From Bacilli bacterium (lineage in GTDB: Bacteria; Bacillota_I; Bacilli_A; RF39; UBA660), in NCBI GenBank assembly GCA_900753325.1, contig CAADYO010000017.1:1-64000 (forward strand): a stretch of 64,000 nt of DNA, in the 5' to 3' direction. Shown one piece after another: positions 17,946 to 25,505 of this stretch (position 1 is the first letter of the stretch; each line of letters begins with the position of its first letter). A program made the position numbers and the translations under genes. Under the pieces are notes generated by a model. The model was not told where the DNA came from. It was given only the letters and a program-made list of their open reading frames with translations, and ran no database searches.

Positions 17946-18614
17946 TTACATATTTTCTATAATACTTAAAATTTCATCATTAATATCATAAACATCTCTA
18001 AGTTTATTATCCTTAACACATTCAATTTTATCCCAATTGTATAATTCTGTAAGCTCTAAATAAGCTCTTTCTGCACCTTTTAAATGTTCAGGTGACTTTT
18101 CATTTTCATCTAAATTTTCTCTATTTTTCTTCAACTCACATGAATATTCATATGGAACATGTAAAAATATTGTCTTATCTGGCTTAGGTAGTTGTAATAA
18201 CCAGTATTCTAATTTATCAATCCACTGGTACATATTAAATCTTTCATCCTTATCTTTGATTTTACTACCCTGATGAGCTAAATTAGAAGTCGTATAGCGA
18301 TCAAGGAATACATAATATCCCTCATCCAAAAGCTTAAGTGCTTTATCAATATTATACTTACGATCAGCTGCATAATATAAACAAGAAACCTTAGGATCAA
18401 CATTAGGAGCTCCTTCTTTAAAATAACCCTCACATATTTCAGGTTTACCTAAATAAGCACCACCTACAATTCTACCAGTTGGAGTATCATACATTGGGAA
18501 ACTAAAATAAGCACATTTTTTACCTAACTTAGTTAACCTCTCTACTAATAACTTTGATTGCGTTTCTTTGCCCGAACAGTCAGTTCCCTCTATAACAATA
18601 ATTTTACCAGTCAT
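17946..18614 (-). CDS. tmk: Thymidylate kinase
   Basis: 222 residues. The P-loop is EGTDCSGKETQ (9-19), and the DRY motif appears as FLDRYTTSNLAHQG (substrate site). It phosphorylates dTMP to dTDP. The lid region (ENLDENEKSP) is longer and more acidic than in the common bacterial enzyme, and the YFSFPMYDTPTGR segment matches a Clostridia/Mollicutes-type branch. It follows the anchored protein gene by 12 bases. Confidence 0.9.
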   Translation of the reverse strand: MTGKIIVIEGTDCSGKETQSKLLVERLTKLGKKCAYFSFPMYDTPTGRIVGGAYLGKPEICEGYFKEGAPNVDPKVSCLYYAADRKYNIDKALKLLDEGYYVFLDRYTTSNLAHQGSKIKDKDERFNMYQWIDKLEYWLLQLPKPDKTIFLHVPYEYSCELKKNRENLDENEKSPEHLKGAERAYLELTELYNWDKIECVKDNKLRDVYDINDEILSIIENM

Positions 18615-18626
18615 ATTATCACCTCA

Positions 18627-19214
18627 TTAAACAGTACCCTTAACATCAACTTTAAAGGAAAAAGACAAATCACTTTCCTTACTAGCCTTGTAACTATCAC
18701 TAATCCAAACTCTTAAAATAAATTTAGAATCAGACTTAGCCTTCAACGTATCTTTATATAAAACCTTATTGCCATCAAGTTCTGAATCACTAAATTGACT
18801 AAAAACAGGTACCTCTTTGTCAAAACCAGATAACGGTTTATTATTTTCATCAGTTAAATAAAACTTAATATATTTACCATCCAAAGTATTAATAATTGGT
18901 TCCAATAATATCTCATAATTAATTTCCTTATCAAAATCATTAGAAACACTAAACTCATAATATTTATCTTTATCATTAATATCTTTACCTAAAGAATCAT
19001 TCATAGGCTTAGAAGAGACAACATTAATTGTATTATTATTACCCTCTGTAAAATTAAAAGACAAATAACCCATAGTTAATGTATTAATTTTTTCATTACC
19101 ATCAGAAACCTCAACAGCATAACTAATACCAAAAATTAAGACTATTAAAATAAATACTCCTAACACTGAAGTAATTAACTCTCTCATATAACTTTTATCT
19201 GTCTTTTCCTTCAT
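18627..19214 (-). CDS. Membrane-anchored extracytoplasmic protein of unknown function
   Basis: 195 residues. A short cytoplasmic charged start, one transmembrane helix (about 12-33), and an outside domain rich in beta-type sequence ending in a block such as SKFILRVWISDSYK. The layout resembles small exported beta-sandwich proteins (TasA/camelysin-like in general style), but I see no firm family match. Its own ATG has a GAAGTT-type weak site. It may be co-transcribed with tmk. Confidence 0.6.
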   Translation of the reverse strand: MKEKTDKSYMRELITSVLGVFILIVLIFGISYAVEVSDGNEKINTLTMGYLSFNFTEGNNNTINVVSSKPMNDSLGKDINDKDKYYEFSVSNDFDKEINYEILLEPIINTLDGKYIKFYLTDENNKPLSGFDKEVPVFSQFSDSELDGNKVLYKDTLKAKSDSKFILRVWISDSYKASKESDLSFSFKVDVKGTV

Positions 19215-19285
19215 AACTTCACCCTTCTACACTAGTTTATCAAAAAAATTTATTATTCTCAAGTATTCTAAGAAAAATGACGAAA

Positions 19286-19867
19286 TTATACACTAACTTC
19301 ATCATTTTCATTAAATGGTACTAAAAGACACTTACGACTAGCTAAATAATCACACATATGAACAAAGTTCTGATACTTTGTTTTTGGTTTTTCCAAAACT
19401 TCTACTCCATTATAATCCTTAGTCCAAGAACCCATATGTGTCTTTATGACATCACATAAAAATTCTATTTCCGGAATCTCTAATCCTAACTTTTCTTCAT
19501 TATCCATTATATAATCCGCCATTAAAATAGGATGATCAAATCTCGTATACTTTTCATGATTAACACCAGACTTCAAACCATCATGTAATATAATAGCCAT
19601 AATCATTAAATCCTTCTCATCTTGATTATATTTATCACCAATACAAGGATCATTCAATAGTTCATAAGCTATTCTAACGGCTGCCTTAGTATGTCTTAAA
19701 AGACCACCTTCACCTAAAGCATACTCTGGATGATACTTACCAGTAGAAGAGGCCGGAATCTCAAAAAAATAATCAGGCAATAATTCAATCATCACTTCAC
19801 AAGCATGCTTAATTCTATCACTTTTAATATATTCTAATTCCCTAGAAAACTTTAAACTTTTATTCAT
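19286..19867 (-). CDS. HD-domain phosphohydrolase-like protein
   Basis: 193 residues. Metal-site pattern of the HD superfamily: GLLRHTKAA (first His, about 78), ILHDGLKSG (His-Asp, about 114-115), a further His in KTHMGSW, and CDYLASR near the C-terminus supplying the last Asp. Such proteins hydrolyse nucleotides or cyclic nucleotides; the substrate here is unknown. Its ATG overlaps the hemW stop (ATGA), so it is translated with hemW. Confidence 0.8.
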   Translation of the reverse strand: MNKSLKFSRELEYIKSDRIKHACEVMIELLPDYFFEIPASSTGKYHPEYALGEGGLLRHTKAAVRIAYELLNDPCIGDKYNQDEKDLMIMAIILHDGLKSGVNHEKYTRFDHPILMADYIMDNEEKLGLEIPEIEFLCDVIKTHMGSWTKDYNGVEVLEKPKTKYQNFVHMCDYLASRKCLLVPFNENDEVSV

Positions 19868-20964
19868 ACTACTTCACCTCTAATAAATTCTAGCATTATT
19901 TCATTGCTTATATAAAACTTATCTTCTGGAATAAAAACATTATCACCAGTATCCTTAATAAAACCATTTTGAATAAGTCTAGAATAATTATAACATTCTT
20001 CTAGTCTTTTACCAAATTTATTATAAAAATCATTCTTATTAATTCCCATACTTAATCTTAAACCAAGTATAACCTCATACATAATTTTGTCTTTTTCATC
20101 AACAGTTTCTTGAGTTAATATATAATTACCAGAAAAGTATTTATTAAAAGACCTTGTATTAGCAATTCTTTTATTATTAATATAAGAACTGGCTCCAACA
20201 CCAAAACCATAGTATTCTAAGTTTTTCCAATAAACTGTATTATGTTTAGAATGATATTCATCCTTACAAAAATTACTAATCTCATAATGCTTAAATCCAT
20301 TATCTTTTAAGTATTTACATATGAATTCGTACATTTCAAAATCCAAGTCCTCTGAAATATTCTTAGTTCCTAAAACATTAAGCAAAGTATTCTTTTCAAT
20401 TATCAAAGAATACGTAGAAATATGTTTTATATCTAAGCCAATAATAAAATCCAAATCTTTTTTTACATCTTCTATTGTTTCATTTTTAAGTGCATATATT
20501 AAATCTGTATTAATATTATCAATACCTATATCCTTAGCATATTTAACTATTTCTTTGGCATGATTCTTATCAAAGTTTCTATTCAAAAACTCTAAATGTT
20601 TTTTATTAGTACTTTCTAAACCAAAACTAAGTCTATTAACCCCACTTTTTTTAAATAAGTCTAACTTTTCCAAGGTAGTACTTTCAAAATTAGCCTCCAC
20701 TGTAAATTCCTCTAAACACTCTTTATCAAAAATATTTATTATTTCAAATAATCTCTTAAGTTGCCTAATATTTAATGAAGATGGCGTACCACCACCAATA
20801 TATAGTGTCTTTATTTTTTCTCCTACATAGACAGTTCTAATTTCTCTTTCTAAGGCATCTAAATATTTATCAACTAACACTTCATTATAAAGTACTTTAC
20901 AAAAATCACAATAAGAACAAATTTTCTCACAAAATGGAATATGTATATAAACAGCATAGGTCAT
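19864..20964 (-). CDS. hemW: Radical SAM heme chaperone HemW (coproporphyrinogen oxidase-like)
   Basis: 366 residues. The N-terminal radical SAM cluster CEKICSYCDFCKV (CX3CX2C plus the extra Cys typical of HemW) sits at about 12-24, followed by LYIGGGTPSSL, the SAM-binding Gly-rich motif. HemW relatives bind heme and are not true oxygen-independent CPO enzymes. In Bacilli hemW commonly follows lepA, as here with one gene between them. The ATG abuts the previous gene's stop. Confidence 0.9.
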   Translation of the reverse strand: MTYAVYIHIPFCEKICSYCDFCKVLYNEVLVDKYLDALEREIRTVYVGEKIKTLYIGGGTPSSLNIRQLKRLFEIINIFDKECLEEFTVEANFESTTLEKLDLFKKSGVNRLSFGLESTNKKHLEFLNRNFDKNHAKEIVKYAKDIGIDNINTDLIYALKNETIEDVKKDLDFIIGLDIKHISTYSLIIEKNTLLNVLGTKNISEDLDFEMYEFICKYLKDNGFKHYEISNFCKDEYHSKHNTVYWKNLEYYGFGVGASSYINNKRIANTRSFNKYFSGNYILTQETVDEKDKIMYEVILGLRLSMGINKNDFYNKFGKRLEECYNYSRLIQNGFIKDTGDNVFIPEDKFYISNEIMLEFIRGEVV

Positions 20965-21473
20965 TATTTATGACTACTTCCCTTCCCATCATCTTTTACT
21001 TTAATCCCGGAATTTTTTATAATTCCAGAAATAGATCCTAATGATATACCTTGACTAGAAGCAATCGTTCTATAGGCTACCTCGTCGTTAACAACAAGTC
21101 CAACAACAACACTCTTCTTCTCATCTGAAATAGTCCTATTAGTAGCTCTATATAGTTCAGAAACTTCTTGTATTTGACTTTTAAACTCGTCAAAAGAAGT
21201 ACCTTGTGTCCATCTATTTAATTGCCTATTATCCTTGGTTTGTTCACTAATTTTTTCTTGTAACTTTGAAAGCTCCTCAAAGGAAACATCAGGTAATAGT
21301 CTCAAAATATCGTCTCCTCTTTCTCGAACACTTTTTAAGCACCTTTTAATTGTAGATTTAGGTATTTCAGTTGCTGCTCCCAAATCAGTAGAAGAACATC
21401 CCACTTTCGTAAACAGTACTCCAATTTTATACGCAAATAATAAATTTAATTTTAATTTTTCATCACTTAGCAC
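20964..21473 (-). CDS. Putative HTH DNA-binding protein, unrecognised
   Basis: 169 residues. Two possible helix-turn-helix segments: one at about 27-45 (STDLGAATEIPKSTIKRCL) and one near residues 135-155 (AYRTIASSQGISLGSI). The order STIKR, LLPDVSFEELSKL, then NRQLNRW resembles the layout of SpoIIID-type regulators (STVHKD, LPEI, RHLRGG), but the match is weak. It starts at GTG 21473 with AGGTG six bases before it, embedded in the end of lepA. It lies between lepA and hemW. Confidence 0.55.
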   Translation of the reverse strand: MLSDEKLKLNLLFAYKIGVLFTKVGCSSTDLGAATEIPKSTIKRCLKSVRERGDDILRLLPDVSFEELSKLQEKISEQTKDNRQLNRWTQGTSFDEFKSQIQEVSELYRATNRTISDEKKSVVVGLVVNDEVAYRTIASSQGISLGSISGIIKNSGIKVKDDGKGSSHK

Positions 21474-21476
21474 AAA

Positions 21477-23273
21477 TTACACCTCATCCATACTTAAAAC
21501 ACTCATAAATGCTTCCTGTGGTAATTCTACACTACCTATTTGTTTCATTCTCTTTTTGCCTTCTTTTTGCTTTTCAAGAAGCTTCTTCTTACGTGTAACG
21601 TCCCCGCCATAACACTTTGCTAAAACATCTTTTCTAAGTGCTTTAACAGTACTTCTCGCAATAACATGGTTACCTATAGCTGCTTGAATTGGAATTTCAA
21701 ATAATTGCCTTGGAATAGACTCTTTTAACTTTTCAACAACACTTCTACCACGTTGATAAGCAAAATCTTTATGAACTATAACACTTAAGGCATCAACCGC
21801 CTCACCATTTAATAAAATATCCATTTTAACTAAATCACTTTTCTTATAACCAATCATCTCATAGTCAAATGAAGCATACCCTTTTGTATATGATTTTAAT
21901 TTATCAAAAAAGTCATAAACTATTTCTGATAAAGGTAACTCATAATGAATATTAACACGACTAGTATCAATATATTCCATACTTAAATAAATTCCACGTT
22001 TATCTTGACATAACTTCATAATAGGACCAATGTACTCTTTAGGAGTAAATATACTAGTCTTAATAAAAGGTTCCAACACTTCCTTCATCTTACCTTTATC
22101 AGGTAATTTATTAGGAGCATCTACTAATATTTTTTCATCATTATTTAAAATTGCCTCATACACAACAGAAGGAGCTGTAGTTATTAAATCTATATTAAAT
22201 TCTCTAGTAACTCGTTCCTTAACTATTTCTAAATGTAAAAGACCTAAAAAGCCACATCTAAAACCAAAACCTAAGGCGGAAGAAGTCTCTGGTTCAAATA
22301 TAAGAGAAGCATCATTTAATTTTAATTTTTCCAAAGCATCTCTTAAATCTTCAAATTTAGAAGTATCAATAGGATAAACCCCACAGAAAACCATCGACTT
22401 CATTGGTTTATAACCAGGTAATCTATCTGTTGCTGGATCCTTAGCTAGTGTAATAGTATCTCCTACTCTAACATCACTAATAGTCTTAATACTAGCACAA
22501 ATAAATCCAACTTCGCCAGCTACTAATTCATTCTTTTTAATCTCCTTAGGTGTATTAATATGAATAGAAGTAACCTCATAATTAGCACCAGTCTCCATCA
22601 TTTTAATAGTATCCCCTACTTTTAATCGACCATTAACAATTCTAACAGAAACAACAATACCCTTGTATGCATCAAATACACTATCAAATATAAGTGCTTG
22701 CAATTTTTCATCTCTATTTCCCTTAGGAGAAGGAACTCTATCTATTACAGCTTCAACTAACTCTTTAATACCTACACCAGTTTTAGCACTAGTTAAAATA
22801 ATCTCTTCTCGAGAAAAACCAATCATTTCTAATTCTTCAATAACTTTATCAACATCAGCCGAAGGTAAATCTATTTTATTAATAACTGGTATAATAGTCA
22901 AATTATTATCAAGTGCTAAATACAAATTAGCAAGAGTTTGAGCCTCTATTCCTTGTGCCGCATCAACTACAAGTATTGCTCCTTCACACGCTGCTAAACT
23001 ACGTGAAACCTCATACGAAAAATCAACATGACCCGGTGTATCTATCAAATGTAAATAATACTCTTCATTATTATATTTATAAGTAAGTTGAACAGCATTT
23101 AACTTAATTGTAATTCCTCTTTCTCTTTCAATATCCATAGAGTCAAGCATCTGTTCTTTTAACTCTCGTTTTTGTATTGCTCCAGTAATTTCAAGTATCC
23201 TATCAGCCAAAGTACTTTTACCATGATCAATATGTGCAATAATACAAAAATTCCTAATATTTTCTTGTTTCAT
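21477..23273 (-). CDS. lepA: Elongation factor 4 (LepA)
   Basis: 598 residues, the full family length. GTPase motifs AHIDHGKST (G1), GITIK (G2), DTPGHVDF (G3), NKIDLPSAD (G4) and the LepA-specific C-terminal block [15 protein letters not shown]. It acts on the ribosome as a back-translocating or maturation GTPase. ATG at 23273 follows GAGGAAG. The promoter with extended -10 is at 23295-23323. Confidence 0.97.
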   Translation of the reverse strand: MKQENIRNFCIIAHIDHGKSTLADRILEITGAIQKRELKEQMLDSMDIERERGITIKLNAVQLTYKYNNEEYYLHLIDTPGHVDFSYEVSRSLAACEGAILVVDAAQGIEAQTLANLYLALDNNLTIIPVINKIDLPSADVDKVIEELEMIGFSREEIILTSAKTGVGIKELVEAVIDRVPSPKGNRDEKLQALIFDSVFDAYKGIVVSVRIVNGRLKVGDTIKMMETGANYEVTSIHINTPKEIKKNELVAGEVGFICASIKTISDVRVGDTITLAKDPATDRLPGYKPMKSMVFCGVYPIDTSKFEDLRDALEKLKLNDASLIFEPETSSALGFGFRCGFLGLLHLEIVKERVTREFNIDLITTAPSVVYEAILNNDEKILVDAPNKLPDKGKMKEVLEPFIKTSIFTPKEYIGPIMKLCQDKRGIYLSMEYIDTSRVNIHYELPLSEIVYDFFDKLKSYTKGYASFDYEMIGYKKSDLVKMDILLNGEAVDALSVIVHKDFAYQRGRSVVEKLKESIPRQLFEIPIQAAIGNHVIARSTVKALRKDVLAKCYGGDVTRKKKLLEKQKEGKKRMKQIGSVELPQEAFMSVLSMDEV

Positions 23274-23294
23274 ATATATCTTCCTCGCTAAATT

Positions 23295-23323
23295 ATTATA
23301 CCATGTCTACCATTAATTAGTAA
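23295..23323 (-). promoter_or_regulatory. lepA promoter with extended -10
   Basis: On the minus strand TTACTA, 17 bases, TATAAT preceded by TGG (extended -10). It is the only good promoter before lepA and lies 15 bases from the first direct repeat. Confidence 0.6.
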
Positions 23324-23337
23324 ATTACAAGTTTAAT

Positions 23338-23374
23338 AATAAAGCATCTATCAAAAATAAATTAATGTTTAAAA
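23338..23374. repeat. Direct repeat, left copy (37 bp)
   Basis: AATAAAGCATC followed by TATCAAAAATAAATTAATG and TTTAAAA. It matches the copy at 23764-23800 with one mismatch (G/A at the seventh base). Both copies are followed by a similar AGTACTT/AAGTACT hairpin, so homology continues past the 37 bases with a small insertion. The repeats bracket the toxin-antitoxin locus. Confidence 0.9.
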
Positions 23375-23379
23375 CAAAA

Positions 23380-23403
23380 AGAAAAAAGTACTTAAAAGTA
23401 CCT
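23380..23403 (-). terminator. Terminator hairpin linked to left repeat
   Basis: On the minus strand GTACTT/AAGTAC forms a short stem followed by TTTTTTCTTTTTG. It is a duplicate of the hairpin at 23801-23822. Confidence 0.5.
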
Positions 23404-23446
23404 TTTCAATTTAAAAATTTAAACTAAAACCCTGCTTTTCAAACGC

Positions 23447-23475
23447 TTGTAAACTATATTATTTCTTGCTATATT
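23447..23475 (+). promoter_or_regulatory. Promoter of the small hydrophobic toxin gene
   Basis: TTGTAA, 17 bases, TATATT. The predicted transcription start is near 23482, so the mRNA would begin with the TGGAACATT segment that is complementary to its own 3' region. Confidence 0.6.
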
Positions 23476-23480
23476 TAACT

Positions 23481-23512
23481 TGGAACATTTAATTGTTAGG
23501 TGATTTGCCTTA
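23481..23512. repeat. Inverted-repeat arm A (toxin mRNA 5' leader)
   Basis: TGGAACATT, AATT, GGTG and TTGCCTTA occur in this order and are complementary to blocks in arm B at 23663-23699 (AATGTTCCA, AATT, CACC, TAAGGCAA). The pairing is imperfect, with an internal bulge, but the two ends are exact (9 and 8 bp). Confidence 0.8.
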
Positions 23513-23533
23513 CTTCTCATGGAAGGAGGTGAT

Positions 23534-23620
23534 ATGATGACGAAAAAGGATTTTTTAATCTCTTCTTTGCTTATCATAATATTACTTCTAGTATTTTTAC
23601 TATTTATAGTACTAATATAA
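23534..23620 (+). CDS. Small hydrophobic peptide, probable type I toxin
   Basis: 28 codons: MMTKKDFLISSLL, then only Ile/Leu/Val/Phe to the end (IIILLLVFLLFIVLI), a single membrane helix with a short charged N-terminus. It is preceded by a perfect AAGGAGGTGAT site; the second ATG (23537) has the better 7-base spacing. Features of type I membrane toxins: tiny hydrophobic ORF, very strong ribosome site, structured leader, and an opposing promoter giving an overlapping 3' antisense RNA. No family could be assigned with confidence; Hol_Tox, TxpA and Fst are comparable in style only. Confidence 0.7.
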   Translation: MMTKKDFLISSLLIIILLLVFLLFIVLI

Positions 23621-23627
23621 AGAAAAC

Positions 23628-23651
23628 CACCTAACTAAGAACAGTTAGGTG
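23628..23651. terminator. Hairpin at the toxin 3' end / antisense terminator
   Basis: A perfect 9-bp stem CACCTAACT/AGTTAGGTG with a 6-base loop. The T-rich tail is on the minus strand (GTTTTCTTT). In the plus-strand mRNA the CACCT arm could also pair with AGGTG of the toxin ribosome binding site or with GTTAGGTG in the leader (23495-23502). Confidence 0.65.
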
Positions 23652-23662
23652 AAACCAAAAAA

Positions 23663-23699
23663 TAAGGCAACACCCAACCGATCAAAATTGAATGTTCCA
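23663..23699. repeat. Inverted-repeat arm B (toxin mRNA 3' region / antisense 5' region)
   Basis: Counterpart of arm A: TAAGGCAA and CACC at one end, AATT and AATGTTCCA at the other. It makes the toxin mRNA ends self-complementary and gives the antisense RNA a 5' sequence resembling the toxin leader. Confidence 0.8.
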
Positions 23700-23733
23700 T
23701 TTTATTTTATGAGGACTTCCCTCATCTATATAC

Positions 23734-23762
23734 ATGATATCATAAAAAGTTAATCTTTACAA
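23734..23762 (-). promoter_or_regulatory. Promoter of the antisense RNA
   Basis: On the minus strand TTGTAA, 17 bases, TATCAT. It uses the same -35 hexamer as the toxin promoter and mirrors it on the other side of the locus. Confidence 0.55.
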
Positions 23763-23763
23763 C

Positions 23764-23800
23764 AATAAAACATCTATCAAAAATAAATTAATGTTTAAAA
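23764..23800. repeat. Direct repeat, right copy (37 bp)
   Basis: 36 of 37 bases are identical to 23338-23374. It is followed by GAAAAAGTACTTAAAAGTACT, the terminator hairpin of the adjacent decayed Fic gene. The repeat starts are 426 bases apart. Confidence 0.9.
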
Positions 23801-23822
23801 GAAAAAGTACTTAAAAGTACTC

Positions 23823-24172
23823 CTACAATAACTCTAAATATTTATTTAACATATCAATTTCTAATTCATTAACTAATTTAACAAAATCAGTATAATCCCC
23901 AGTAATATGTGCCTTATCTAAAGCATTATAGTATTCTATAAAAACTTTAATATTTCTTTGTCAAAATAATTATCATCTAAATTAAATTTAAATTCAGTAT
24001 TTTCTAATTTAACGCTTCTTTTATCAACTGGTTTATTAGCATTGATAGGAATATTCCAGTTATTACCTACTTTAACAGCTCCATCAATTCTTCCATCTTG
24101 TAGTAATTGTCTTATTCTTCTTTCACTAATATTCCATTTTTGTACCGCTTCTTTTGTAGTCATAAATTTCAC
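23823..24172 (-). pseudogene. Decayed Fic-family protein gene (internal deletion and frameshift)
   Basis: The 5' part (24172 down to 23936) encodes a 78-residue ORF with an excisionase/MerR-like HTH: MTTKEAVQKWNISERRIRQLL, then GRIDGAVKVGNNWNIP. That pattern is common at the N-terminus of Fic proteins of Firmicutes. After its stop, the next frame encodes VFIEYYNALDKAHITGDYTD and VKLVNELEIDMLNKYL, which resembles the C-terminal end of Fic proteins, up to TAG at 23823. The central catalytic region (HPFxxGNGR) is absent, so the gene is inactive. The 78-residue HTH protein could still be made. Confidence 0.6.
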
Positions 24173-24230
24173 CCTTGATTACATTATACCTTTATCGGTA
24201 TATTGCTATAATACTTCATTTTTTACGATA

Positions 24231-25505
24231 CTATGACTCTTTACCTAGACATTTAATATAAGAAATATTATTAAAATCAATTTTTTCAATAATTTTATTC
24301 ATATCTTCAATATTAAGTTTTCTAAATAAATCAACCTTATTAGGTATAATATCACCATATCTAATTAAATCATCAGAAACGTTACTCGCAACAGCATCAA
24401 CATCATCAAATAATTTAACCTCGTTAGCAATCCATACTTTTTTCATTCTATTAAATGCATCAGAATCTATTTTAATATTACTAATCTCACTCTTAAATTC
24501 CTTAATAAATTCATCAGGATTATCTGTAGAGGCTGTTAATAAGAAAGTTTTATATCCGTCAATTGATTCCCAATCCGTATACAAACTATTAAGAAGTTTT
24601 TTATTTCTAACTCTTTCTCTAAACAAAGAAGAAGAACCAAACAAAAGTGTCGTAAACATTTGCAAATATAAATCAAGTGTTAAGCTATCATATTCACTTA
24701 AATCTTTTGTTGGAATTTTTAAACCAATTGCCACTTTAGGAACTTTAACATTAGTATAGAAAGTATCCTCATACTTATTAACTCTACAATCCTCATCAAG
24801 CTTTTTAAGAACAGGTTTTCCTTTATTTGGTATATCATTCATAACCTCATGAATAACATTACTAGCCTCATCTAAATCAAAATTACCAACTACCAATAAA
24901 AACATATTATTAGGACTATAGAAATTATTATAACATGTATACAAATCCTCCTTAGTAATTTTCATAATTTCAGGAACAGACCCACCAATATCAATTCTTC
25001 TAGGATGCTTAGTATAAACAGCTTCCCTAAGCTTAGTCTCAATTTGCCAATCTGGCATATCAGCATACATATTTAACTCTTCTGCTATAATACCCTTTTC
25101 TTTAGAAACATTTTCATCTGTATAGTAAGGAGAATTAACAAAGTCCATTAAAAACTTCAAATTATCATTAAAATTCTTCGTACCATAACAAATATATTGT
25201 GTTCTATCAAAAGAAGTAAAAGCATTAGCACCAGTTCCAGATTTAGAAAAATACGTAAATGGATCTACTCCATCCTCCTGTTCAAACATCTTGTGTTCAA
25301 GAAAATGAGCAATACCATCAGGTACTTTAATTTCTTTTTTTCCTCCAAATGGAATAAATCTTGTAATTTCAGATCCATATCTAGTAGTATAAGCTATAAA
25401 ATAATTCTTTTTATTTTCATAAGGTATCAAAAACACTTCTAAACCATTCTTTAAAACTTCTTTGTAACAAGAAACATCTAAGCCCTTTAAATTAATTTTC
25501 TTCAT
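24231..25505 (-). CDS. M16 zinc metallopeptidase, active subunit (YmfH-like)
   Basis: 424 residues. The inverted zinc motif HFLEHKMFE (HXXEH) near residue 70 and a downstream Glu in the IIAEELNMY segment complete the metal site. ATG at 25505 with GAGGGTG before it is preferred to the in-frame GTG at 25514. It is paired with the inactive homologue directly upstream, as in the Bacillus ymfF-ymfH pair. Substrate unknown; such pairs degrade peptides or act in regulated processing. Confidence 0.88.
   Translation of the reverse strand: MKKINLKGLDVSCYKEVLKNGLEVFLIPYENKKNYFIAYTTRYGSEITRFIPFGGKKEIKVPDGIAHFLEHKMFEQEDGVDPFTYFSKSGTGANAFTSFDRTQYICYGTKNFNDNLKFLMDFVNSPYYTDENVSKEKGIIAEELNMYADMPDWQIETKLREAVYTKHPRRIDIGGSVPEIMKITKEDLYTCYNNFYSPNNMFLLVVGNFDLDEASNVIHEVMNDIPNKGKPVLKKLDEDCRVNKYEDTFYTNVKVPKVAIGLKIPTKDLSEYDSLTLDLYLQMFTTLLFGSSSLFRERVRNKKLLNSLYTDWESIDGYKTFLLTASTDNPDEFIKEFKSEISNIKIDSDAFNRMKKVWIANEVKLFDDVDAVASNVSDDLIRYGDIIPNKVDLFRKLNIEDMNKIIEKIDFNNISYIKCLGKES

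Larger units (their letters stand above)
23618..23727 (-). ncRNA. Predicted antisense RNA (antitoxin) to the toxin mRNA 3' end
   Basis: The minus-strand promoter TTGTAA-17-TATCAT (23734-23762) would start an RNA near 23727. It would run through arm B and stop at the 9-bp CACCTAACT/AGTTAGGTG hairpin (23628-23651), followed on that strand by GTTTTCTTT. The length is about 110 nt, fully complementary to the toxin 3' UTR. The ends are inferred. Confidence 0.5.

Noticed and set aside
21235..21612. 125-residue plus-strand ORF spanning the lepA/HTH-gene junction
   Set aside because: It overlaps two minus-strand genes with good starts and resembles no protein.
22030..22377. 115-residue ORF opposite lepA
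   Set aside because: Antisense shadow of a highly conserved gene.
23338..23800. CRISPR array or IS element
   Set aside because: Only two repeat copies, unequal content, no cas genes, no transposase or integrase. The inverted arms are best explained as RNA pairing in the toxin mRNA.
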